A stretch of DNA of 64,000 nt, taken from Jiella avicenniae. GTDB lineage: Bacteria > Pseudomonadota > Alphaproteobacteria > Rhizobiales > Rhizobiaceae. Positions 8,381 through 16,431 of this stretch are shown piece by piece (position 1 is the first letter of the stretch; each line of letters begins with the position of its first letter). Location of the stretch: positions 62,001-126,000 of the forward strand of contig NZ_JAJUWU010000019.1 of NCBI RefSeq assembly GCF_021390325.1. The letters run 5' to 3'. The position numbers and the translations under genes are program-made. The notes under the pieces were generated by a model that was given only the letters and a program-made list of their open reading frames with translations, was not told where the DNA came from and did no database searches.

Positions 8381-9394
8381 ATGAATAAGCTTTTGCTCGG
8401 TAGCGTCTCGCTGATCGCTTTCGGCCTCGCCTCGGGCGCAGCCAGCGCCGATCCGACGGGGTGCGACGACGGCGAGATGGTCATCAAGTTCAGCCATGTC
8501 GTCGCCGCCACCGGCCATCCGAAGGGCGATGCGGCGACGCTGTTCGCCGAGCGCGTCAACAAGGAGATGGACGGCAAGGCCTGCATGCAGGTCTTCGCGA
8601 ACTCGACGCTGTTCGACGACGACAAGGTGATGGAGGCGCTGCTGCTCGGCGACGTCCAGCTCGCCGCGCCGTCGCTGTCGAAATTCGAGGCCTATACGCT
8701 GAAGTACCGGCTGTTCGATCTGCCCTTCCTGTTCGAGAGCCTCGACGCCGTCGACAACTTCACCCAGTCCGACGCCGGCAAGGGCATGCTCACCCTGATG
8801 GAGGATGTCGGCTACACCGGCCTCGGCTACTGGTCGTCCGGACTGAAGCAGTTCTCCGCCGACAAGCCGCTGCTCGTTCCCGAGGACGCCAATGGCCTGA
8901 AGTTCCGCATCCAGACCTCCGACGTCGCCGAGGCGATGATCGAGGCGATGGGCGGCTCGGCCCAGAAGCTGGCCTTCAAGGAGGTCTACGGCGCCCTGCA
9001 GACCGGCGTCGTCGACGGCCAGGAGAACACCTGGTCGAACATTTACACCCAGAAGTTCTTCGAGGTGCAGGACGGCGTCACCGAGACCAACCATCAGCTG
9101 CTCGCCTATCTCCTCGTCACCTCCACCGAATGGCTGAACGGCCTCGACCCGGAGATCCGCGACCAGTTCGTCAAGATCGCCGACGAGGTGACGCAGTCGG
9201 CCAATGCCAGCGTCGCCGAAACCGAGCAGAAGAACCGTCAGAACATCATCGACGCCGGCGGTACGGTGCGCGAGCTTTCGCCCGAGCAGCGCAAGCAGTG
9301 GGTCGATACGATGAAGCCGGTCTGGGAGAAATTCACGGACGACATCGGTCAGGACCTCATCGACGCCGCGGTGGCCTCGAACTCGGGCAACTGA
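8381..9394 (+). CDS. dctP: TRAP transporter substrate-binding protein DctP
   Basis: A 337-residue periplasmic binding protein of the DctP family. The signal peptide is residues 1-24 (hydrophobic LLLGSVSLIAFGLASGA, cleavage after ASA). The mature protein begins with an IKFSHVVAATGHPKGDAA strand-loop typical of DctP. The ligand-coordinating region contains the family arginine (GLKFRIQTSDV) and the GALQTGVVDGQEN segment. GGAGGAG lies just before ATG 8381. It captures an organic acid and delivers it to the DctQM membrane pair that follows. A perfect hairpin separates it from dctQ, which would favour excess binding protein. The substrate is not deducible from sequence. Confidence 0.9.
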   Translation: MNKLLLGSVSLIAFGLASGAASADPTGCDDGEMVIKFSHVVAATGHPKGDAATLFAERVNKEMDGKACMQVFANSTLFDDDKVMEALLLGDVQLAAPSLSKFEAYTLKYRLFDLPFLFESLDAVDNFTQSDAGKGMLTLMEDVGYTGLGYWSSGLKQFSADKPLLVPEDANGLKFRIQTSDVAEAMIEAMGGSAQKLAFKEVYGALQTGVVDGQENTWSNIYTQKFFEVQDGVTETNHQLLAYLLVTSTEWLNGLDPEIRDQFVKIADEVTQSANASVAETEQKNRQNIIDAGGTVRELSPEQRKQWVDTMKPVWEKFTDDIGQDLIDAAVASNSGN

Positions 9395-9420
9395 TCGCCT
9401 CCTTTCCCGCCCCTGCAACC

Positions 9421-9443
9421 GGCCCTCGCGCGTCGCGAGGGCC
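9421..9443 (+). repeat. intercistronic hairpin between dctP and dctQ
   Basis: GGCCCTCGCG-CGT-CGCGAGGGCC is a perfect 10-bp stem with a 3-base loop, 27 bases after the dctP stop. No T-tract follows, so full termination is unlikely. A 3'-end stabiliser or partial attenuator that raises DctP relative to DctQM is the usual reading of such hairpins. Confidence 0.6.
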
Positions 9444-9542
9444 GTCATGCGGCCGCTATCCCGCGGCCGTGGACGATTTCCCGACCCGCATTCTTCCGTC
9501 GCCCGAAGGCGCATTCGTTTCGCCGCTCGAAAGGTCCCGTCC

Positions 9543-10223
9543 GTGTTGAGCCTGTGGCCGTATTTCGCGATCCTCGGCCTGATCGCGCTACTGTTTCTCA
9601 TCGAGCGCCGCTGGCCGGACGCCGTCACCCGCTTCGAGGAAAACGTCCTCGCCATCCTCCTGGCGACGATCACCCTCGTCTCGTTCTTCCAGGTGATCGC
9701 CCGCTACGGCTTCTCGACCGGCTGGGGCGGGGCGCTGGAATTCAACCGCATCCTGTTCGCCTGGCTGATCCTCTTCGGCATGGGCTACGGCCTGAAGACC
9801 GGCCTTCATCTCGGCGTCGATGCGGCGATCCGAACCTTTCCGAAGCCGCTGTTCCGCGTGGCGGCGATCTTCGGTGCCTTCGCGACGCTCCTCTACGCCG
9901 CGATCCTCCTCTCGGCCGACTGGCTGCAGATCTTCGGCGCCCACACCTCCGGTGGCGCCGTCTTTTACTGGGAGCGCTTCTTCAAGGTCGGCATCGGGCT
10001 CGACGACCTGCGCTATCCCGAATGGTTCCAGGAGGCCTTCGGGGTGCAGGAGCGGGTGCAGCGCTGGATCGCCTATCTGATGCTGCCCGTCGGCCTCGCG
10101 CTTCTCGGCTTCCGCGCCATCGAGGCGATGGTGGCGATCGCCACGCGCCGGCGCGAACTCGTCATCGCCGGGCACGAGGCGGAAGACCTCGTGGCGGAAA
10201 ACAAAGACGTCCTGAAGGACTGA
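9543..10223 (+). CDS. dctQ: TRAP transporter small permease DctQ
   Basis: A 226-residue membrane protein with four predicted transmembrane helices (LWPYFAILGLIALLFLIE; AILLATITLVSFFQVIARYG; ILFAWLILFGMGYGLK; and the C-terminal IAYLMLPVGLALLGFRAIEA). It carries the DctQ family motif region around GGALEFNRILFAW. GTG 9543 is preferred, with AAAGG 8 bases upstream; the frame is open back to an ATG at 9447, but that stretch is proline/arginine-rich and non-membranous. A loop of about 50 residues between the third and fourth helices makes it longer than many DctQ proteins. It pairs with DctM 7 bases downstream. Confidence 0.85.
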   Translation: MLSLWPYFAILGLIALLFLIERRWPDAVTRFEENVLAILLATITLVSFFQVIARYGFSTGWGGALEFNRILFAWLILFGMGYGLKTGLHLGVDAAIRTFPKPLFRVAAIFGAFATLLYAAILLSADWLQIFGAHTSGGAVFYWERFFKVGIGLDDLRYPEWFQEAFGVQERVQRWIAYLMLPVGLALLGFRAIEAMVAIATRRRELVIAGHEAEDLVAENKDVLKD

Positions 10224-10230
10224 CGCCACG

Positions 10231-11856
10231 ATGGAAGCCCTCATTCTCCTCCTTCTCGTCCTCGGGCTGTTGTTCCTGGGCGTTCCCGTGGCGATCTCGC
10301 TCGGCCTTTCGGCCGTCATCATGATCGCCTTCTTCTCCACCGATTCGATGTCCTCGGTGGCGATCCAGCTGTTCACCGCGGCCCAGAACTACACGCTGCT
10401 CGCGATCCCGTTCTTCGTCCTCGCTTCGGCCTTCATGTCGACGGGCGGCGTCGCCAGGCGGCTGATCGATTTCGCCATCGCCACCGTCGGCCACTTCCGC
10501 GGCGGTCTCGCCATGGCCTCGGTGCTGGCCTGCATGCTGTTCGCCGCGCTCTCCGGCTCCTCGCCGGCGACCGTCGTCGCCATCGGCACCATCGCGATCG
10601 CCGGCATGCGCAAGGTGGGTTACACCAAGGAGTTCTCGGCCGGCATCATCGCCAATGCCGGCACCCTCGGCATTCTCATTCCGCCGTCGATCGTCATGGT
10701 CGTCTATTCGGCGGCGACGAACGTCTCGGTCGGGCGGATGTTCCTCGCCGGCGTCATTCCCGGACTTCTCGCCGGGCTGATGCTGATGGGGGCGATCTAC
10801 GTCGTCGCCCGGTGGAAGAACCTTCCCTCGGAGCCGTGGCACGGCTTCCTGCCGCTCTTGCGAAGCGGCAAGGCCGCCGGCTTCGGCCTGTTCCTGATCG
10901 TCATCATTCTCGGCGGCATCTATGGCGGCGTCTTCACGCCGACGGAGGCAGCGGCCGCGGCGGCGGTCTATGCCTTCCTCGTCGCCGTCTTCGTCTATCG
11001 CGACATGGGCCCGCTGAAGGGCCGGCCATGGGTGGCGGACACCGACGCGCCGCGCGCCCGCACCGGCTTCTCGGCGCTCGCCTACGGCATCTCCTTCTTC
11101 GTCGTCGCGCTGATCCTCGTCTATTTCGTCACCGCCGGACCGGGCGGCGAGTCCACCCTGTCCTTCGCCGAGCGCAGCGTCATCTGCGGCGTGCCGGCGA
11201 TCCTCCTCGCCATCGCCTACGGCCTGTGGCGGGGCGAGGGCGGCCTTGCCGCGCTGCCGGCGACGTTTGCCGCCGGCCTGCCGATCTTCGGGCGGAACTT
11301 CGCGGCGATCGGCCGGGCATTCTTCCCCGCCTGCTTCCACGGCGAGACGCGCAAGGTCCTGGTCGATGCGGCGCGGACCACGGTGATGCTGATGTTCATC
11401 ATCGTCAACGCGCTGCTCTTCGCCCATGTCCTGACGTCCGAGCGCATTCCCGACGCGATCACCGCACTGATGCTCGACTACGGCTTCAACTGGTTCACCT
11501 TCCTGATCGCCGTCAACGTGCTGCTCTTGATCGGCGGCCAGTTCATGGAGCCGTCGGGCCTGCTCCTCATCGTCGCGCCGGTGGTCTTCCCGATCGCGAT
11601 CGAACTCGGCGTCGATCCGATCCATCTCGGCATCATCATGGTGGTGAACATGGAGATTGGCATGATCACGCCGCCGATCGGGCTGAACCTCTTCGTCACC
11701 TCGGGCATCACCGGGATGAGCCTCGTCAAGGTGGTGAAGGCGGCGATGCCCTTCGTCGGGGTGCTGTTCGTGTTCCTGATCCTGGTCACCTACGTGCCCT
11801 GGCTGTCCACCTGGCTGCCCTATGGCCTGATGGGGCCGGAAATCGTCACGCGATAG
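10231..11856 (+). CDS. dctM: TRAP transporter large permease DctM
   Basis: A 541-residue polytopic permease, the Na+-coupled translocation subunit of the TRAP system. Family landmarks are visible: the N-terminal LLFLGVPVAISLGLSAV, the first half motif FAALSGSSPATVVAIGTI, GTLGILIPPSIVMVVYS, and the C-terminal half GMITPPIGLNLFVTSGI. It is about 110 residues longer than a usual DctM of roughly 430. The extra length is an internal stretch around residues 260-380 (ARTGFSALAYGISFFVVALI and following) that adds membrane segments between the two repeats. It closes the sigma-54-driven dctPQM operon. Confidence 0.88.
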   Translation: MEALILLLLVLGLLFLGVPVAISLGLSAVIMIAFFSTDSMSSVAIQLFTAAQNYTLLAIPFFVLASAFMSTGGVARRLIDFAIATVGHFRGGLAMASVLACMLFAALSGSSPATVVAIGTIAIAGMRKVGYTKEFSAGIIANAGTLGILIPPSIVMVVYSAATNVSVGRMFLAGVIPGLLAGLMLMGAIYVVARWKNLPSEPWHGFLPLLRSGKAAGFGLFLIVIILGGIYGGVFTPTEAAAAAAVYAFLVAVFVYRDMGPLKGRPWVADTDAPRARTGFSALAYGISFFVVALILVYFVTAGPGGESTLSFAERSVICGVPAILLAIAYGLWRGEGGLAALPATFAAGLPIFGRNFAAIGRAFFPACFHGETRKVLVDAARTTVMLMFIIVNALLFAHVLTSERIPDAITALMLDYGFNWFTFLIAVNVLLLIGGQFMEPSGLLLIVAPVVFPIAIELGVDPIHLGIIMVVNMEIGMITPPIGLNLFVTSGITGMSLVKVVKAAMPFVGVLFVFLILVTYVPWLSTWLPYGLMGPEIVTR

Positions 11857-12105
11857 TGACGCGGTCCGAGGGGCGAGGACGGCCCCCCGGACGCTTCCAT
11901 CTGTCCTCCATGCGACCTTCGGGGCGCCCGCACCGTGCCGGGAGACCCCGGCGAGCGGGCTTGCCGATCGCATGCCGGCATCGGCCGGCCACCTGCTTCA
12001 AATCCGCCGCGGCCTATGCCACCATGACGCGCGACAAAGACGTCCGCCTCGATGCAGACGTCCTGACGGCCGGGACGAAGGTGGCCGCCAGACCGGGAGG
12101 AAAGC

Positions 12106-13164
12106 ATGAAGACGATGAAGGGGCCGGGGATCTTCCTCGCCCAGTTCGCGGGCGATTCCGCGCCGTTCGACGATCTGAAGTCGATCGCCGCGTGGGCGGC
12201 TGGCCACGGCTACAAGGGCGTGCAGATCCCGACCTGGGACGCCCGGCTGTTCGACCTCAAGAAGGCTGCCGAATCGAAGGACTATTGCGACGAGGTCTCC
12301 GGCATCTGCCGGGAGGCCGGTGTCGAGATCACCGACCTGTCGACCCATCTCCAGGGCCAGCTCGTCGCCGTCCATCCGGCCTTCGACGAGGCTTTCGACG
12401 GCTTCGCGGCGCCCGAGGTGCGCGGCAATCCCAAGGCGCGGCAGGAATGGGCGGTCGAGCAGCTGAAGATGGCGGCGAAGGCGTCCGGCCATTTCGGCTT
12501 CGGGAGCCACGTGACCTTCCCCGGCGCGCTCGCCTGGCCGTTCCTCTATCCCTGGCCGCAGCGCCCGGCCGGGCTGATCGACACCGCCTTCGAGGAACTG
12601 GCGAAGCGCTGGGTGCCGATCCTCGACGCCTTTGACGCGGTGGGCTGCGATGTCGGCTACGAGATCCACCCGGGCGAAGACGTCTTCGACGGCGCGACCT
12701 TCGAGATGTTCCTCGAAGCCTGCAAAGACCACCCGCGCTGCCAGATCAATTACGACCCCTCGCATTTCGTCCTGCAGCAGCTCGATTACGTCGAATTCAT
12801 CGACATCTATCACGAGCGGATCTGCGCCTTTCACGTCAAGGACGCCGAGTTCAACCCGACCGGCCGGCAGGGCGTCTATTCCGGCTACCAGCCCTGGCTG
12901 AAGCGGGCCGGCCGCTTCCGCTCGCTCGGCGACGGGCAGGTCGACTTCGCGGCGATCTTCTCGAAACTCGCCGAATACGACTACGATTCCTGGGCCGTCC
13001 TCGAATGGGAATGCGCCATCAAGGATGCCGAGCAGGGCGCCGCCGAGGGCGCGCCCTTCATCGCCAGCCACATGATCACCGTGACCGAAAAGGCCTTCGA
13101 CGACTTCGCGAGCGGTGGCACGGACGAGGCGGCGAACAAGCGCATGCTCGGCATCGACGGCTGA
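12106..13164 (+). CDS. sugar phosphate isomerase/epimerase family protein (TIM barrel)
   Basis: A 352-residue protein of the xylose-isomerase-like TIM-barrel superfamily. Metal-site acidic and histidine residues lie in DVGYEIHPGEDVFDG, CQINYDPSHFVLQQ and CAFHVKDAEFNPTG, and the barrel closes with WAVLEWECAIKDAEQGAAEG. Such proteins isomerise or epimerise keto/aldo sugars or inositol derivatives. The ATG at 12106 follows GGGAGGAAAGC. It starts the sugar locus: a Gfo/Idh/MocA dehydrogenase follows 14 bases later, then a sugar ABC importer. This set is typical for oxidation-isomerisation of an imported sugar or cyclitol. Confidence 0.83.
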   Translation: MKTMKGPGIFLAQFAGDSAPFDDLKSIAAWAAGHGYKGVQIPTWDARLFDLKKAAESKDYCDEVSGICREAGVEITDLSTHLQGQLVAVHPAFDEAFDGFAAPEVRGNPKARQEWAVEQLKMAAKASGHFGFGSHVTFPGALAWPFLYPWPQRPAGLIDTAFEELAKRWVPILDAFDAVGCDVGYEIHPGEDVFDGATFEMFLEACKDHPRCQINYDPSHFVLQQLDYVEFIDIYHERICAFHVKDAEFNPTGRQGVYSGYQPWLKRAGRFRSLGDGQVDFAAIFSKLAEYDYDSWAVLEWECAIKDAEQGAAEGAPFIASHMITVTEKAFDDFASGGTDEAANKRMLGIDG

Positions 13165-13178
13165 GAGAGGGGCGAGAG

Positions 13179-14348
13179 ATGGCTATCGAAGGACGCGACG
13201 AGAGACACGCTGGCCGCATCCGCCTCGGCATGGTCGGCGGCGGCGAGGGGGCCTTCATCGGCGGCGTGCACCGCATTGCGGCGCGGATCGACGACAAGTT
13301 CCAGCTCGTGGCCGGCGCCCTGTCGTCGACGCCGGAGAAGGCGGCCCGCTCGGCCGCCGCGATCGGCCTCGACCCCGAGCGCAGCTATGGCTCCTACGAA
13401 GAGATGGCCGCGAAGGAGAAGGCGCGGGACGACGGCATCGAGGCGGTTTCGATCGTCACGCCCAACCACATGCACTTTCCGGTGGCGAAGACTTTCCTCG
13501 AGGCGGGCTTTCACGTCATCTGCGACAAGCCGATGACGACGACGCTGGCCGAGGCCAGGGATCTGGCAGCAATCGCAAAGACTTCCGGAAAAGTTTTCGT
13601 CCTCACTCACAACTATACCGGCTATCCCATGATCCGCCAGGCGCAGGCCATGGTGGCGAATGGCGACCTCGGCGCGATCCGCGTCGTCGTCGCGGAATAC
13701 GCCCAGGACTGGCTGGCGGAGAGGGCGGAGGACGCCGGCTCCAAGCAGGCCGGCTGGCGGGTCGATCCGGCCAAGGCCGGAGCCGGCGGGGCGATCGGCG
13801 ACATCGGCACCCATGCCCACAATCTCGCCTGCTATGTCACCGGGCTGAAGGTGGAAAAGCTGTCCGCCGACCTGTCGGCCTTCGTTTCCGGACGCCAGCT
13901 CGACGACAACGCCTCGATGCTCCTGCGCTTCGAAGGCGGCGCCAAGGGGATGCTGTGGGCGAGCCAGGTGGCCGTCGGCAACGAGAACGGCCTGAGCTTG
14001 CGGATCTACGGAGAAAAGGCCGGGCTGGAATGGCGGCAGGAGGAGCCGAACCGGCTGTGGTTCACGCCGCTCGGCGAGCCGAAGCGCCTGTTGACCCGCA
14101 ACGGCGCCGGCGCGACCGCCCCGTCGACGTCGGTGAGCCGCATCCCGGCGGGCCATCCGGAGGGCTATCTGGAAGGCTTCGCGACCATCTACGCGGAGGC
14201 GGCCGAGCTGATCCGCGCCGCCGGCGAAGGCCGGGAGCCGCCGGCCGGCATCGCCCTTCCGACGATCGAGGACGGTATCGACGGCCTCGCCTTCATCGAA
14301 GCCTGCGTGAAGTCGTCGAAAGAGGATGGCGCTTGGGTGACGCTCTGA
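13179..14348 (+). CDS. Gfo/Idh/MocA family NAD(P)-dependent oxidoreductase
   Basis: A 389-residue dehydrogenase. The N-terminal Rossmann fold begins RIRLGMVGGGEGAFIGGVH, and the EKP-like motif reads VICDKPMTTTL. The C-terminal domain has GAGGAIGDIGTHAHNLACY, with the active-site His and Asp typical of the family. ATG 13179 follows GAGAGGGGCGAG; the frame continues upstream through the previous gene, where it is a shadow. It probably oxidises a hydroxyl of the sugar or polyol handled by the neighbouring isomerase and importer. Exact substrate and cofactor preference cannot be read from sequence. Confidence 0.87.
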   Translation: MAIEGRDERHAGRIRLGMVGGGEGAFIGGVHRIAARIDDKFQLVAGALSSTPEKAARSAAAIGLDPERSYGSYEEMAAKEKARDDGIEAVSIVTPNHMHFPVAKTFLEAGFHVICDKPMTTTLAEARDLAAIAKTSGKVFVLTHNYTGYPMIRQAQAMVANGDLGAIRVVVAEYAQDWLAERAEDAGSKQAGWRVDPAKAGAGGAIGDIGTHAHNLACYVTGLKVEKLSADLSAFVSGRQLDDNASMLLRFEGGAKGMLWASQVAVGNENGLSLRIYGEKAGLEWRQEEPNRLWFTPLGEPKRLLTRNGAGATAPSTSVSRIPAGHPEGYLEGFATIYAEAAELIRAAGEGREPPAGIALPTIEDGIDGLAFIEACVKSSKEDGAWVTL

Positions 14349-14438
14349 TTTCCATCGGCGACGTGTGCCGGGGTTTGCGGGGGCTCGACGGAAAATGTCT
14401 TGCGTTGGCGCCGGGTAACCCCGCTCTGCTCGGCCGGG

Positions 14439-14590
14439 CATCTCCCCCTCGAGGGGGGAGATCGGCCGCTGGCATGGCTCACCCCAGCGGGCAACCGCCG
14501 CAGGACATGCTCCCGTCGCCGGGCATGGGTGCCCGTCGATCTCCCCCCTCGAGTGGGAGATGTCGCCGAAGGCGACAGAGGGGGGTGAGC
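14439..14590. repeat. palindromic intergenic repeat element, copy 1
   Basis: Two palindromes face each other: CATCTCCCCCTCGAGGGG... at 14439-14463 and GATCTCCCCCCTCGAGTGGG... at 14538-14562. A small hairpin TGTCGCCGAAGGCGACA follows at 14561-14577, then a run of G. A related element lies at 63342-63460. Such CTCCCCC/GGGGGAG mosaic elements are scattered between genes in rhizobial relatives. It separates the dehydrogenase gene from the ABC transporter genes. Confidence 0.7.
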
Positions 14591-14648
14591 GGCGGGTCTC
14601 GTCGAACATCTGCGTGGACAGGCGGGCGAGAGCACTGCCACATCGTCG

Positions 14649-14825
14649 TTCTCGGGCCCCGTCCCGAGAATCCAGGAGCCCCAGCCGGAGCTTCGGCGGC
14701 TCGCGCCGAGAACGCCGAAGGAAGACGTCCGCTCGCGTCACTGTCCGGTAGACGTCCTTACCTGTCGATCTCCAGCACACGTTCTCGCCCTGCGATCCCT
14801 GCACTCTCGGGACGGGGCCCGAGAA
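14649..14825. repeat. 21-bp inverted repeat pair flanking about 135 bases
   Basis: TTCTCGGGCCCCGTCCCGAGA at 14649-14669 returns as its exact reverse complement at 14805-14825. Each arm is itself a near palindrome (CTCGGG...CCCGAG). The pair lies in the 541-base gap between the dehydrogenase and ABC ATPase genes, immediately after the CTCCCCC element, so the whole gap is filled by repeat DNA. No coding sequence is seen in it. Confidence 0.65.
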
Positions 14826-14889
14826 TGACGGCCGCGTGTGTAGCGGTCTTTGCGGCTCCTGCCGATACGCTCGGAAGGAACGTCGCCGC

Positions 14890-16431
14890 ATGACGACTTC
14901 CCGTCCCGCCCCCATTCTCGAAGCCCGCCGCGTCACCAAGTCCTTCGGCCCCATCGAAGTGCTGCATGGCGTCGATTTCGCGCTCCGGCCCGGCGAGGTG
15001 CATGCCCTCGTCGGCGAGAACGGCGCGGGCAAGTCGACGCTGATGAAGTGCCTCGCCGGCTATCAGCCGGTCTCGGGCGGGGAAATCGCCCTGAAGGGCG
15101 AGCCGGTGGTCTTTGCCGACAGCGAGGCGGCGGAAAACGCCGGGGTCGTCCTCATCCATCAGGAATTCAACCTCGCCGAACAATTGTCGGCCGAGGAGAA
15201 CGTCTTCCTCGGCCGCGAGCTGAAGCGCGGGCTGTTCCTCGACCGCAATGCGATGCGCGCGAAGGCCGAGAGCCTCTTGAAGGAGCTCGCGACGCCGATC
15301 GACACGCGGCTGCCGGTCTCGAAGCTCTCGGTGTCGCAGAAACAGATGGTGGAGATCGCCAAGGCGCTGGTGCGCAACGCCCGCGTCCTGATCATGGACG
15401 AGCCGACGGCGGTTCTGACCGGCCGCGAGGCGGAAGTGTTGTTCGCTCAGATCGCGCGGCTGAAGGCCGAGGGCGTCGCCATCCTCTACACCTCCCACAA
15501 GCTCGACGAGATCGCCCGGATCGCCGACGAGGTGACGGTGCTGCGCGACGGATCGCTGGTCGAAAGCGCCCCGGCCGCGACGATGAACCCGAACCGGATG
15601 GCCGAACTGATGGTCGGGCGGGAACTGAGCGATCTGTTTCCCGAAAAGCTCGGCGCCGGGGATCGCGACGTCGTGCTGGCGGTGCGGGACTTCTCCGTGC
15701 CGGGCCATGTCGAAACGGCGAGCTTCGAACTCCATCGCGGCGAGATCCTCGGCTTTGCCGGGCTCGTCGGCGCCGGGCGCACCGAGCTGATGGAAGGGAT
15801 CATGGGGCTGCGCCCGGCATCGGGCATGATCAGCCGCAATGGCGAGACGGTGCGCATCCGCGACCCGAAGGAGGCGACGCGCCAAGGTCTCGCCTATCTG
15901 ACCGAAGACCGGAAGGGCCGGGGGCTGCTCTTGAGATACGGGCTCAGGGAGAACCTGACGCTACTCGGCCTCGATCGCTTTTCCGGCATCTTCGTCGACG
16001 AAAAGGCCGAGGAGGAAGCGCTCGACGCGGCGATCTGCCGCTTCGACATCCGTGCCGGTTCGCGGACGATGCCGGTCGGCAATCTGTCCGGCGGCAACCA
16101 GCAGAAGCTGCTTCTCGCCAAGACCATGCTGGTCGAACCGGAGATCGTCATTCTCGACGAGCCGACGCGGGGCATCGACATCGGCACCAAGCAGCAGATC
16201 TACGCCTTCATCAACGAGTTGGCGCGCGAGGGGCGGTCGGTGATCGTCATCTCCTCGGAGATGACCGAGGTGATCGGGCTCTCGGACCGGGTGATCGTCA
16301 TGCGCTCCGGCCGGATCGCCGGCGAGGTGTCGGGTGCGGATATCACGGAAGAGGCGATCGTCCGGCGGGCTATGGGACTGGAAGTGGGAGAGAGGACGGA
16401 AATGGCGGGGCAGGCGGTTCATGTCGGCTGA
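14890..16431 (+). CDS. sugar ABC transporter ATP-binding protein (RbsA/MglA type)
   Basis: A 513-residue tandem ATPase. The first half has Walker A GENGAGKST (about residue 40), signature LSVSQKQMVEIAKAL and Walker B VLIMDEPTAVL. In the second half Walker A is degenerate (GLVGAGRTELMEG), while signature NLSGGNQQKLLLAKT and Walker B VILDEPTRGIDIG are intact. One strong and one weak site is the norm for CUT2 importers of ribose, galactose or inositol. ATG 14890 has GGAAGGA upstream. Its stop overlaps the permease start by 11 bases, so the two are coupled. The energy from ATP drives uptake of a monosaccharide-like solute. Confidence 0.9.
   Translation: MTTSRPAPILEARRVTKSFGPIEVLHGVDFALRPGEVHALVGENGAGKSTLMKCLAGYQPVSGGEIALKGEPVVFADSEAAENAGVVLIHQEFNLAEQLSAEENVFLGRELKRGLFLDRNAMRAKAESLLKELATPIDTRLPVSKLSVSQKQMVEIAKALVRNARVLIMDEPTAVLTGREAEVLFAQIARLKAEGVAILYTSHKLDEIARIADEVTVLRDGSLVESAPAATMNPNRMAELMVGRELSDLFPEKLGAGDRDVVLAVRDFSVPGHVETASFELHRGEILGFAGLVGAGRTELMEGIMGLRPASGMISRNGETVRIRDPKEATRQGLAYLTEDRKGRGLLLRYGLRENLTLLGLDRFSGIFVDEKAEEEALDAAICRFDIRAGSRTMPVGNLSGGNQQKLLLAKTMLVEPEIVILDEPTRGIDIGTKQQIYAFINELAREGRSVIVISSEMTEVIGLSDRVIVMRSGRIAGEVSGADITEEAIVRRAMGLEVGERTEMAGQAVHVG

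Noticed and set aside
10162-11973. 603-codon minus-strand frame opposite dctM
   Set aside because: Antisense shadow of dctM in high-GC DNA; low-complexity charged sequence with no recognisable domain.
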